Below, piece after piece: positions 1-6,192 of a DNA stretch of 6,983 nucleotides. The position numbers and the translations under genes are program-made. Below the pieces are notes generated by a model that saw only the letters and a list, made by a program, of their open reading frames with translations, had not been told where the DNA came from and made no database searches. How positions within the stretch are numbered: position 1 is the first letter of the stretch; every line of letters begins with the position of its first letter. Origin of the DNA: CAIKBL01 sp043734785 (GTDB taxonomy: Bacteria > Pseudomonadota > Gammaproteobacteria > Ga0077536); assembly GCA_043734785.1 (NCBI GenBank), contig JAYTEX010000357.1:1-6983 (forward strand). Reading direction: 5' to 3'.

Positions 1-1
1 A

Positions 2-32
2 AGAATCGGTGACTGCAATGCATCCCGATTCT
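2..32. repeat. Inverted repeat, 8-bp perfect arms
   Basis: AGAATCGG at 2-9 is the exact reverse complement of CCGATTCT at 25-32, with a 15-nt loop. No T-run follows, so it is not a standard intrinsic terminator. It sits at the junction of the upstream gene and the reductase gene, where an RNA hairpin could set relative expression within the operon. Confidence 0.4.
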
Positions 33-60
33 CCACGCTCGGCCACTCTGCATAACAGGC

Positions 61-73
61 CCGGCTCAGCCGG
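61..73. repeat. Short GC-rich hairpin before the reductase gene
   Basis: CCGGC at 61-65 pairs with GCCGG at 69-73 around a three-base TCA loop. It ends 18 nt before the reductase ATG at 92, which has no recognisable Shine-Dalgarno sequence. It may influence translation or mRNA stability between the first two cistrons; that role is inferred. Confidence 0.35.
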
Positions 74-91
74 CAAAATCGGTTCTCGCGT

Positions 92-1120
92 ATGACTTAT
101 TCCGTTCGACTCGAACCCATCGGCGTGGACATGACGGTGAACGAGGACGAGACCGTGCTCCAAGCCGCATTTCGGCAAGGCATCACCTTGATGCACGGCT
201 GCAAGGAAGGACAATGTGCGTCCTGCAAGTCCGTGCTGCTCGCGGGTGATGCCGAACACGGCGCCATCTCCACCTTCGCCTTGTCTGAGTCGGAACAGGA
301 GGAGGGTAAGGTTTTGTTGTGTCGCTTGTTTGCCAAAAGCGATCTGGAAATCGAACTGCTCAATTATGACGAAGAAATATTAGCCGGCTGGATCCCTGCC
401 AAAAAAGTCACCGGCAAAATCTCCGCCATCGAGGTGCTGACCCACGATATCCGGAAGTTCAATGTCGATCTAGACGAGGCGATGGATTTCCACGCCGGCC
501 AGTATGCGGACATCACGCTCCCCGGCACCGGCGTGACGCGGTCCTACTCCATGGCCAATCCGCCAAGCGACAAAAACACGCTGTCGTTTATTATCAAAAT
601 TTATCCAGACGGCGCTTTTTCAAACCTGTTGGCCAAACAGTTGAAAGTTGGCGACCCGCTAGCGCTTGAGGGACCCTTTGGCACGAGCTTTCGAAATCAA
701 AATCACACCGGACCGACCTTATTAGTCGGCGGTGGATCAGGCATGGCGCCGCTGTGGTCCATCCTGAATGACCTTGCGCAAAGCGGCGAGCGCGCGCCCG
801 TGCGGCTGTATTACGGTGCGCGCGCGAAGCAGGATTTGTTTTATCTGGACGAGATTGCGGCGATCGGCGAGCAACTCGAAGATTTTGCGTTCATTCCCGC
901 GTTATCGGAAATGGCGCCAGGCGACGACTGGGACGGCGCGCAAGGATTCATCCATGAAGTCCTTGCGCGCAACTATGCTGACACGGGACGCGACCGGACC
1001 GTGCAAGCCTACGCGTGCGGACCGCCGCCGATGGTCGATGCAGTACTGCCGGTGCTGCAGAAAATCGGCGTCGATGCTGATAACACCCACTTAGACAAAT
1101 TTACTACGGCGACACACTAA
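92..1120 (+). CDS. prmB: SDIMO reductase component (2Fe-2S, FAD, NAD(P)H)
   Basis: This cytoplasmic electron-transfer subunit passes electrons from NAD(P)H through FAD and a 2Fe-2S cluster to the di-iron hydroxylase. At 342 residues it has the usual family length. The N-terminal plant-type ferredoxin domain (about 1-95) carries the cluster ligands C37, C42 and C45 (CKEGQCASC) and C77. An FAD-binding domain follows (about 105-200) with the RSYS motif at 150-153. The NAD(P)-binding domain (about 205-342) has a GGGSGMAP nucleotide loop at 213-220 and a CGPPPM motif at 309-314 near the C-terminus. The start at 92 fits because the ferredoxin domain begins at once, although no clear Shine-Dalgarno is present. 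It may be coupled to the upstream frame through ATGA. The small hydroxylase subunit gene follows after 45 nt. Gene order reductase-beta-coupling protein points to the prm/mim class; phenol hydroxylase and methane monooxygenase reductases share the fold, so the substrate is not fixed. Confidence 0.93.
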   Translation: MTYSVRLEPIGVDMTVNEDETVLQAAFRQGITLMHGCKEGQCASCKSVLLAGDAEHGAISTFALSESEQEEGKVLLCRLFAKSDLEIELLNYDEEILAGWIPAKKVTGKISAIEVLTHDIRKFNVDLDEAMDFHAGQYADITLPGTGVTRSYSMANPPSDKNTLSFIIKIYPDGAFSNLLAKQLKVGDPLALEGPFGTSFRNQNHTGPTLLVGGGSGMAPLWSILNDLAQSGERAPVRLYYGARAKQDLFYLDEIAAIGEQLEDFAFIPALSEMAPGDDWDGAQGFIHEVLARNYADTGRDRTVQAYACGPPPMVDAVLPVLQKIGVDADNTHLDKFTTATH

Positions 1121-1165
1121 GTCCGGCTTGGAAATTTTCATGAGCCATCGGAATAAGGGAGCACT

Positions 1166-2233
1166 ATGACTGAAACTGCACACCAGTCCGGCGCCGCCGG
1201 GAGCGCGACGTTTTCGGGATCTGACAGCCGTCGCTACAATTATTTTGAACCCGAGGGCCGGCGGGCCACGCTCTACGAAGACGTGACCGTCGACGTTCAA
1301 CCGGACCCCAGTCGCCACCTGCTGCAGGGTTGGATCATGTCCTTCGCGGATGGCCAACCCACCTATAGCGAAAATGCTACGGTCGTTAAGAGCTCGGATT
1401 GGCATGTTTTTCGAGCGGCGGACCAAGAATGGTCACGGACCCACTACCAGCGGCAGAGCCACATCGAAAACACCATTAAAATGGTGGTCGAGAACGCCCG
1501 CAGTGACGGCGCGCCAAGTCGCTTCGATCAGGGCTGGGTGGCGGTGCTGCAGAATCATCTCGGCGCCTCCAAGCACGCGGAATTCGGCCTGGGCGTGGCG
1601 TTGATGAAAGCGCAACGGGATGGGATGACGCAGATGGTCAACAACACCATCCTGACCAATGCCTCCTACAAGTTACGTCTGGCCCAGGACATCACCCTGT
1701 ATCTGGGCGATATCGGTTTGGACATCAAAATTGACGAGCACGCCGGTAAAAAAATCTGGTTGGAAGACGCGGCGTGGCAGGGCGTGCGTAAAGCCGTGGA
1801 GGCCATCCTCGCTGCCACCGACCACATCGAGATCTATTTCGCGGTAAATGTGGTCTTCGAGGCGCTGGTGGGTGAGTTGTTTCGCAATGGATTCATCCTG
1901 CGCGCGGGTCCGATGCACAACGATTTTGTCACACCCGCCGTGGTGTCAGCGGCGGGCAGTGATTATCGGCAAAACCTGGCCAATACGCTCACGCTGCTAA
2001 AGGTGCTCACCAGCGATTCCACACACGGCGCTGCTAATCAAAAAATAATGGCCGGCTGGCTCGGAAAATATGTGCCGTTGTGCGTCGATGCGGTAAGCCA
2101 ATTGAAAGTGGTGTGGAGCCTGCAGCGTAACGGCGACCTGGAATTCGATAGCGTGCATGCGCACGCCAAGCAACGGTTCAACGACATCTTGGCGGAAATT
2201 CCAGTCACCTTACCGCAAGGGATAACGCTATGA
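1166..2233 (+). CDS. prmC: SDIMO hydroxylase small (beta) subunit
   Basis: This is the beta subunit of the hydroxylase, a ferritin-like helical scaffold that pairs with the di-iron large subunit; it holds no metal itself. The 355-residue protein has a largely disordered N-terminus (about 1-22). It then has the conserved segment RRATLYEDVTVDVQP (32-46), a helical core, and a conserved-looking stretch around 253-292 (DFVTPAVVSAAGSDY, then HGAANQ). It contains no carboxylate/EXXH di-iron motif, as expected for a beta subunit. The ATG has a purine-rich AAGGGAG at 1155-1161. Its stop overlaps the next gene's start as ATGA (2230-2233), so the coupling protein is probably translated by the same ribosomes. 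Closest recognisable relatives are MimC/PrmC and the tetrahydrofuran monooxygenase beta subunit. Family assignment is strong; the substrate is not determined. Confidence 0.9.
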   Translation: MTETAHQSGAAGSATFSGSDSRRYNYFEPEGRRATLYEDVTVDVQPDPSRHLLQGWIMSFADGQPTYSENATVVKSSDWHVFRAADQEWSRTHYQRQSHIENTIKMVVENARSDGAPSRFDQGWVAVLQNHLGASKHAEFGLGVALMKAQRDGMTQMVNNTILTNASYKLRLAQDITLYLGDIGLDIKIDEHAGKKIWLEDAAWQGVRKAVEAILAATDHIEIYFAVNVVFEALVGELFRNGFILRAGPMHNDFVTPAVVSAAGSDYRQNLANTLTLLKVLTSDSTHGAANQKIMAGWLGKYVPLCVDAVSQLKVVWSLQRNGDLEFDSVHAHAKQRFNDILAEIPVTLPQGITL

Positions 2234-2568
2234 CGACGCAAACGTTCAAGGATCTGAAGCGCCAAGACACGGTATCTCACCGGTGCGGCGTGACGATGAA
2301 CGACAGCGCTGATGCACGGGTCATCGCTGAGGTTATGCAAGAAAAACACGGCATCGAGGTACTCCACTACCCGGCGATGATTCGCTTGGATGCCGAAGGC
2401 AAAATGACCTTTAACATGGAAGAACTGAGCGAGTCGCTGGGGCGCGCCTTTACCACCTACGATTTCGAAGTCGTGATGTCGACTCATTACGGTCGGATGG
2501 TCATGCTCGACGAAAATACCGTTGTGGTGTTTGGTGACATGGACGAAGCCCGGCAGTACGAGGAGTAA
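2230..2568 (+). CDS. prmD: SDIMO coupling/effector protein (MmoB/DmpM family)
   Basis: A small cofactor-free regulatory protein of 112 residues that docks on the hydroxylase and controls substrate and oxygen access to the di-iron site. The family-typical core starts after about 18 residues (CGVTMNDSADARVIAEVM, 19-36). An alternating strand-helix pattern follows through FNMEELSESLGRAFTTYDFE (61-80), and a beta-rich end contains NTVVVFGDMDEA. Its start overlaps the beta subunit stop by 4 bases, and AAGGGA at 2217-2222 inside the upstream gene is a well-spaced ribosome site. The acidic C-terminus (DEARQYEE) ends 24 nt before the SMP-30 gene. The N-terminal extension before the core is short and polar; extensions of this kind affect hydroxylase activity in the methane enzyme, but nothing here shows that it does so in this protein. 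Confidence 0.9.
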   Translation: MTTQTFKDLKRQDTVSHRCGVTMNDSADARVIAEVMQEKHGIEVLHYPAMIRLDAEGKMTFNMEELSESLGRAFTTYDFEVVMSTHYGRMVMLDENTVVVFGDMDEARQYEE

Positions 2569-2592
2569 ACCCAAGACCTCGGAGATAGAGCG

Positions 2593-3480
2593 ATGCAAAA
2601 GCTACTCGACGGCGGCGCGTTTTTTGAAGGTCCGCGCTGGTATGACGGCGCGTGGTGGGTCTCCGATTTCTATACTCATCGGGTACTCAAAATCACCCCT
2701 GAAGGCAAAGCCGAAGTCGTCGCGGTAGTCGAGAACCAACCCTCGGGTCTCGGCTTCCTGCCCGATGGCACTTTGCTCGTGGTTTCAATGAAGGACCGCC
2801 GCATCCTGCGTCGTCATCCCGATGGTACGCTCACGACACACGCCGATCTGGGTGCCGTTACCGGCGGCTTTGCAAATGACATGGTGGTCGATAGCAAAGG
2901 GCGGGCGTATGTCGGGAATTTCGGCTTTGATATTTTCGGTGGTGCTAAGCCCGCGACCACGACGCTCGTCCGGGTCGATCCTGATGGCACTGTCAACATC
3001 GTAGCAGACGAGCTGCGGTGTCCGAACGGCACCGTGATTACCGCGGATGGCAAGACACTGATCGTTGCCGAATCCTTCGGGGCACGCCTGACCGCGTTTA
3101 CGATCGATAGCGCCGGCGGGCTCAGTGATCGCCGCGTATGGGCGGCGCTCGGCAGGACGCCGGCGTGGGATTCGCTAGAGACGCTCCGGGAAACTGAGTA
3201 TGCCCCCGACGGATGCGCCATTGATGCGGAAGGCCATGTGTGGGTGGCCGATGCATTCAACGGTCGCGCCTGCCGCATCGCGCCGGGCGGTAAGATCGTT
3301 GATGAGGTACGTGCGCCGAATGGTTGGGGCCTTTACGCCTGCGCGCTGGGTGGGCCGAGCGGACGAAGTCTCTTGCTGTGTATTGCGCCGAGTTTTGATG
3401 ACGTCAAGTGCAAAGCCTCGCCCGAGGCTGTGCTGTATCTGCACGAAGTTGCAGTGCCGCGCGGTGGGGGTTTGCCGTAG
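2593..3480 (+). CDS. SMP-30/gluconolactonase/regucalcin-like hydrolase
   Basis: A 295-residue six-bladed beta-propeller protein of the SMP-30/gluconolactonase family, whose members are metal-dependent lactonases and related esterases. The usual metal ligands can be picked out: E12 in FFEGPRW, N95 (or D96) in GGFANDMVVD, N145 in RCPNGT and D206 in YAPDG. Repeated blade motifs such as PDGT (57-60, 76-79) and DADG-like turns recur along the chain. There is no signal peptide, so a cytoplasmic location is likely. GGAG at 2581-2584 lies 8 nt before the ATG. Only 24 nt separate it from the coupling protein gene, so it is probably co-transcribed with the monooxygenase. Its likely job is to open a lactone or ester made downstream of the oxygenation. 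That is inferred from position; the family has many substrates and this protein's own is unknown. Confidence 0.85.
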   Translation: MQKLLDGGAFFEGPRWYDGAWWVSDFYTHRVLKITPEGKAEVVAVVENQPSGLGFLPDGTLLVVSMKDRRILRRHPDGTLTTHADLGAVTGGFANDMVVDSKGRAYVGNFGFDIFGGAKPATTTLVRVDPDGTVNIVADELRCPNGTVITADGKTLIVAESFGARLTAFTIDSAGGLSDRRVWAALGRTPAWDSLETLRETEYAPDGCAIDAEGHVWVADAFNGRACRIAPGGKIVDEVRAPNGWGLYACALGGPSGRSLLLCIAPSFDDVKCKASPEAVLYLHEVAVPRGGGLP

Positions 3481-3532
3481 GGCCGAATCTTGAAGTAGAC
3501 GGTCCTGCCCTCGAATTTTCGTCCGCCGCGAC

Positions 3533-3560
3533 ATTGTCACCGATGGCTACCGGTGACAAT
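3533..3560. repeat. Perfect 10-bp inverted repeat upstream of vapB
   Basis: ATTGTCACCG at 3533-3542 is the exact reverse complement of CGGTGACAAT at 3551-3560, with an 8-nt loop. It lies 53 nt after the SMP-30 stop and 52 nt before vapB. AAAACC follows rather than a T-run, so it is a poor intrinsic terminator on either strand. It could end the monooxygenase transcript by another route, or serve as an operator; its right arm contains GTGACA, a possible -35 element. Confidence 0.6.
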
Positions 3561-3592
3561 AAAACCAAGAGTGTGTAACTATATCCACACTC
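3553..3592 (+). promoter_or_regulatory. Putative vapBC promoter and operator
   Basis: A second perfect inverted repeat, GAGTGTG (3569-3575) and CACACTC (3586-3592), encloses a 10-nt AT-rich spacer TAACTATATC. GTGACA at 3553-3558 matches TTGACA in five of six bases, and the AT-rich spacer lies at roughly the right distance for a weak -10 element. A palindrome over the -10 is where a ribbon-helix-helix antitoxin normally binds to repress its own operon. The palindrome is seen directly; the promoter call and VapB binding are inferred, and the -10 match is poor. Confidence 0.4.
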
Positions 3593-3611
3593 AACGCAAC
3601 GGTATGTACGC

Positions 3612-3842
3612 ATGAGCAGGCGAATCAACGTGATGATCGATGACGACACCTGGGCCGTGCTTGAGAAGGTTCCCGCTGGCGAACGAAGTCGGACCGTCAA
3701 CGAAGCGCTACGCGCCTGGGCGCAGCGACGCCGACGCCGCGACGCCGCCCGCGCCATGGACTCTCTACGGTCTGAGTTACCGGCGGTCAGCACCAACGAC
3801 ATCGTTAGGTGGATCCGTGAAGACAGAGATCGCCGCCACTAA
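3612..3842 (+). CDS. vapB: VapB-type antitoxin, ribbon-helix-helix
   Basis: A 76-residue protein with an N-terminal ribbon-helix-helix DNA-binding domain. It has a short strand (RRINVMID, 3-10), a first helix (DTWAVLEKV, 12-20), a turn with SR (26-27) and a second helix (TVNEALRAWAQ, 28-38). An arginine-rich segment (39-43) and a C-terminal tail (44-76) follow; in VapB proteins this part occupies the toxin's active site. The dimer should repress its own operon, and the palindrome at 3569-3592 is the obvious site. There is no clear Shine-Dalgarno before the ATG. Its stop codon shares one base with the start of the PIN-domain gene (TAATG), the tight coupling typical of toxin-antitoxin pairs. 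CopG- and RelB-like antitoxins have similar folds; the PIN partner makes VapB the best name. Confidence 0.82.
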   Translation: MSRRINVMIDDDTWAVLEKVPAGERSRTVNEALRAWAQRRRRRDAARAMDSLRSELPAVSTNDIVRWIREDRDRRH

Positions 3843-4273
3843 TGCGAACCTCGCTTGTCGTTCCGGATGCCTCGGTGATTTTGAAATGGGTGTTGCCAGT
3901 GGACGACGAGCTGGACATGGATCGAGCGGTTGAATTGCGGGAAGCGATCGTCAATAACGAAGTCCGGGCGATAGTCCCGCCCCTATGGATCTACGAAGTC
4001 GGGAATACTGTAAGCCGACGATTTCCGTCACACGCCGCAGTGTGGCTTAAGGCGCTGGTGAATTTCGGTCTGGAGGAAGCGACCCATTCCCTTAAATGGA
4101 TCGATAAGGCGGTTACCTTAGCAAACGACCACGGCGTGACGTTCTACGATGCGGCATATCATGCGGTGGCGATTGTCTACGGTGGCGTGTTTGTAACCGC
4201 GGATGCGCAATATGTCGAGCGCGCTAAAGGTGCCGGCTCAATTGTCGCGCTCGACAATTGGAAACAGACGTAG
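3842..4273 (+). CDS. vapC: VapC-type PIN-domain ribonuclease toxin
   Basis: A 143-residue PIN-domain protein, the toxin half of a type II pair. VapC toxins are Mg2+/Mn2+-dependent RNases that usually cut tRNA or rRNA when freed from VapB. The four acidic active-site residues are visible: D9 in VVPDASVILKW, E52 in WIYEVGN, D103 in FYDAAYHAVA and D121 in VTADAQY. Nothing suggests inactivation, since the length is normal for the family and all four acids are present. Translation starts on the last base of the vapB stop, so it is probably coupled. The last codons (S133 to W140) contain a perfect 9-bp inverted repeat. Its RNA target cannot be read from sequence. The pair stands between the monooxygenase genes and their chaperonin, to which it has no known functional link. 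Confidence 0.88.
   Translation: MRTSLVVPDASVILKWVLPVDDELDMDRAVELREAIVNNEVRAIVPPLWIYEVGNTVSRRFPSHAAVWLKALVNFGLEEATHSLKWIDKAVTLANDHGVTFYDAAYHAVAIVYGGVFVTADAQYVERAKGAGSIVALDNWKQT
4239..4260. repeat. Perfect 9-bp hairpin inside the end of vapC
   Basis: CAATTGTCG (4239-4247) and CGACAATTG (4252-4260) are exact reverse complements around a 4-nt CGCT loop. The element is coding (S133-W140 of the toxin) and lies 10 nt before the stop codon. It shares the core ATTGTC/GACAAT with the 10-bp repeat at 3533-3560 on the other side of the module. No T-run follows. Confidence 0.55.
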
Positions 4274-4306
4274 GCCCAGTCAATGTGTACGGTGCCGCGG
4301 CTGGGC
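4274..4306 (+). terminator. Possible hairpin terminator after vapC
   Basis: Directly after the vapC stop, GCCCAGTC (4274-4281) can pair with GGCTGGGC (4299-4306), giving eight pairs including one G-T, with a 17-nt loop. GTTGGCGAG follows, so the U-tract of a classical intrinsic terminator is missing. The position suits transcript end or mRNA stability, but support is weak. Confidence 0.3.
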
Positions 4307-4547
4307 GTTGGCGAGATCGCAGGCACAGGTCAACAGACCAGTGAAAGACCCTGTAGGGAAGCCGCCCCATAAGCGCCTACCAAGATTCGGTTCACCACCG
4401 AGAGCACCACTTCCACGCTAACGAAAACCTTCCCACGAGCACTCAAGCCACGGATAATTGACGGAAGCTCCGGGTAAGACGCACCGCAATCACCTCTAAT
4501 GCAAAGCCGCCGCGATTTTAATGACGCGGAATCAAGGACAGCAACGT
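4307..4547 (+). other. Spacer before groEL, no gene seen
   Basis: No credible coding sequence occupies this stretch and there is no groES gene before the chaperonin. Promoter-like pieces occur: TTGACG at 4458-4463, TCTAAT at 4495-4500 and TTTAAT at 4517-4522, the last two each five of six to TATAAT. None is at proper spacing to a good -35 element, so no promoter is called firmly. A short CCGCG/CGCGG inverted repeat (4510-4514, 4525-4529) spans an ATG at 4521 that is probably not used. AAGGA at 4534-4538 is the likely ribosome site for the ATG at 4548. No CIRCE element was found. The length of the spacer suggests groEL has its own promoter rather than reading through from vapC. Confidence 0.5.
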
Positions 4548-6182
4548 ATGCCGAAAATGATGATCTTCGATCGCGAAGCCCGTGCCGCGCTAGGCCGCGG
4601 CGTTAATCTGTTGACGCGAGCGGTCCAGTCCACGCTCGGCCCCAAAGGCGGCAATGCGATCATCGACGTTCCGATCGGAACGCCGCTGATCTCTCGCGAC
4701 GGGGTCAGCATCGCCGCTGAAATCGAACTGGAAGACCGCTTTGAGAACATGGGGGCGCAGGTCGTTCGGGAAGTTTCCAAGAAGACGAATGAAGTGGCGG
4801 GGGACGGTACCACCACCGCGACGGTGCTGGCCAATGCCCTTATTCAAGAAGGGTTCAAGTCGCTGGAAGGGGAGTTGTCCGCGTTCGATCTCGTGCACGG
4901 CATGAATCTCGCGGTGGCCAGCGTCGTCAAGGCGCTGAAAGCGTCGGCCACCCCCATCGCCGAGATTGCGGGCGCGGCCTCGGCAGTCGCGATGATCGCC
5001 GCGAACGACGAGGCCACCGGCCTGCTGGTCGCCGAAGCACTGGCAATCGTCGGGTCGACCGGCATCGTGACCGTTGATATCGGTCTCACGGTCGAGACCA
5101 CGCTGGAAGTCATCGAAGGTGCGTCCTACGAGCGGGGTTATGTTTCCCACCACATGGTCAACGATGTGGACTCGATGCAGATCCATCTGGAAGACGCCTT
5201 GCTCCTACTGACCAACCATGGCCTTAAGACCGTCGAGGAGGTGTCGGCCCTGCGTGCCTTGGTGGACGAAGCCGGAAAGCCCTTACTGGTGATCGCTGAG
5301 GAGTATTCTCCCCAGGCCGTGGCGGCATTACTGGGTGACCATGCAGGGCCGGCCATCGTCGCCGTGCATCCCCCTGAATACGGAAAGTGGCGCCAGGCGA
5401 TGATGGAAGACATCGCGATCATGACCGGCGGTCGGGTGTTCGTGAAAGAACTGGGCAGCCACTTCATCGATGCCACCGTGGCTGATCTTGGCACGACCAA
5501 GCGGATCAAAATCTCCGCCAATGCGACGATCATTGCCGGTGGCGGCGGTAGGCCGGATCAAATCTTCGGGCGAATGGAACAAATTCGCCGCCAACTGGCA
5601 GTCAACGAGGTGCCCATAGAAGAAGACAAATTCAACGAGCGCTTGGCCAAAATGTCCGGTGGGATTGCAGTGATCCACGCGGGTGGTGCGACCCCGGTAG
5701 AACAGAAGCGCCGGGTGCAATTGATCGAGGATGCTTTGAATGCGACGCGGGCGGCCTTACAGGAAGGGGTCGTGTCAGGGGGTGGGACAGCGCTCATCAA
5801 TGCGCTGCCGGCGGTGGACAAAGTGATCGCTGATTTATCGGGTGCAAACCGGGAAGGCGCCGAAGTCGTCAAGCGATCCCTGACTCAACCGCTGGCCTGC
5901 ATTGCGCAAAATAGTGGGGTCGATCCGGCGCGCGTGGTGGCCAACGTGATGGCGGCGCAAGACGGCGTGGGTTACAACGCTCGGACCGGAGCGCTGGTGA
6001 ATATGCTTGAGGCGGGGATTATGGATCCGGTCAAGGTTACCTATACCGCCTTGCAGAACGCAGTGTCCGTCGCCGCCCTGATTTTGACCGCGCAAACGCT
6101 GATTGCGGATATTCCCGAGAACGACGATCCGACCGCCGGGCGGGCCCGCGGTGGTGGTGCGGAAAAATATGGGATGCGGTGA
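4548..6182 (+). CDS. groEL: Divergent GroEL-like chaperonin, probable dedicated SDIMO folding factor (MimG-like)
   Basis: A 544-residue group I chaperonin subunit. The start at 4548 is preferred over an in-frame ATG at 4521 because AAGGA lies 9 nt upstream and MPKMMIFDREARAAL aligns with normal GroEL starts. ATPase features remain: LGPKG (30-34), DGVS (51-54), GDGTTTAT (85-92, with the equivalent of E. coli D87), IEDALNAT (393-400, the equivalent of D398), a GGGTAL motif (411-416) and D493. The apical domain is unusual. By eye, residues matching E. coli Y203, F204, L234, L237 and V264 are H202, M203, S233, R236 and G263, and the near-universal APGFGDRRK loop reads PPEYGKWRQ. The C-terminus lacks the GGM repeat and ends AEKYGMR. 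No groES is adjacent. In mycobacteria a GroEL-like protein (MimG) encoded beside mimABCD is needed to fold the large hydroxylase subunit; the same role is inferred here. It is unlikely to be the housekeeping GroEL. Confidence 0.9.
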   Translation: MPKMMIFDREARAALGRGVNLLTRAVQSTLGPKGGNAIIDVPIGTPLISRDGVSIAAEIELEDRFENMGAQVVREVSKKTNEVAGDGTTTATVLANALIQEGFKSLEGELSAFDLVHGMNLAVASVVKALKASATPIAEIAGAASAVAMIAANDEATGLLVAEALAIVGSTGIVTVDIGLTVETTLEVIEGASYERGYVSHHMVNDVDSMQIHLEDALLLLTNHGLKTVEEVSALRALVDEAGKPLLVIAEEYSPQAVAALLGDHAGPAIVAVHPPEYGKWRQAMMEDIAIMTGGRVFVKELGSHFIDATVADLGTTKRIKISANATIIAGGGGRPDQIFGRMEQIRRQLAVNEVPIEEDKFNERLAKMSGGIAVIHAGGATPVEQKRRVQLIEDALNATRAALQEGVVSGGGTALINALPAVDKVIADLSGANREGAEVVKRSLTQPLACIAQNSGVDPARVVANVMAAQDGVGYNARTGALVNMLEAGIMDPVKVTYTALQNAVSVAALILTAQTLIADIPENDDPTAGRARGGGAEKYGMR

Positions 6183-6192
6183 CCCGATAAAC

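Larger units (their letters stand above)
1..91 (+). other. 3' end of, or spacer after, the upstream gene (probably SDIMO large subunit)
   Basis: No complete gene fits here. One open frame (from base 3) reads to a TGA at 93-95 that overlaps the next ATG as ATGA, which would suit translational coupling to the reductase. A second frame (from base 2) stops at TAA 53-55, and the third stops at TGA 10-12. From gene order in prm/mim operons the upstream gene should be the large (alpha) hydroxylase subunit, but none of its di-iron motifs lie inside the window. Third-position GC of the frame ending at 95 looks lower than in the reductase, so the tail may instead be non-coding, and two hairpins fall in it. 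Which frame is real cannot be decided from here. Confidence 0.35.

Noticed and set aside
2038..2598. Antisense open frame of 186 codons across the beta-subunit and coupling-protein genes
   Set aside because: It overlaps two confident genes and shows no domain or motif.
2814..3278. Antisense open frame of 154 codons within the SMP-30 gene
   Set aside because: Low-complexity Ser/Pro/Ala/Arg composition typical of a shadow frame; the sense gene carries the family's metal ligands.
3533..3566. Intrinsic terminator after the SMP-30 gene
   Set aside because: The stem is perfect, but AAAACC follows instead of a T-run on the + strand, and there is no T-run in the right place on the other strand.
4203..4421. 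Frame of 72 codons overlapping vapC and the following spacer
   Set aside because: It starts inside vapC in another frame, is Arg/Pro-rich, has no recognisable motif and no ribosome site.
4437..4463. Possible CIRCE (HrcA) site before groEL
   Set aside because: GAGCACTC at 4437-4444 resembles one arm, but the matching arm nine bases later is absent.
4521..4547. Upstream in-frame ATG giving a chaperonin 9 residues longer
   Set aside because: No ribosome site precedes it, and normal GroEL N-termini align from the ATG at 4548, which has AAGGA at good spacing.
4590..5186. Long antisense open frame of 198 codons inside groEL
   Set aside because: It lies fully opposite a well-supported gene, its protein resembles no family I know, and GC-rich codon bias makes such frames common.
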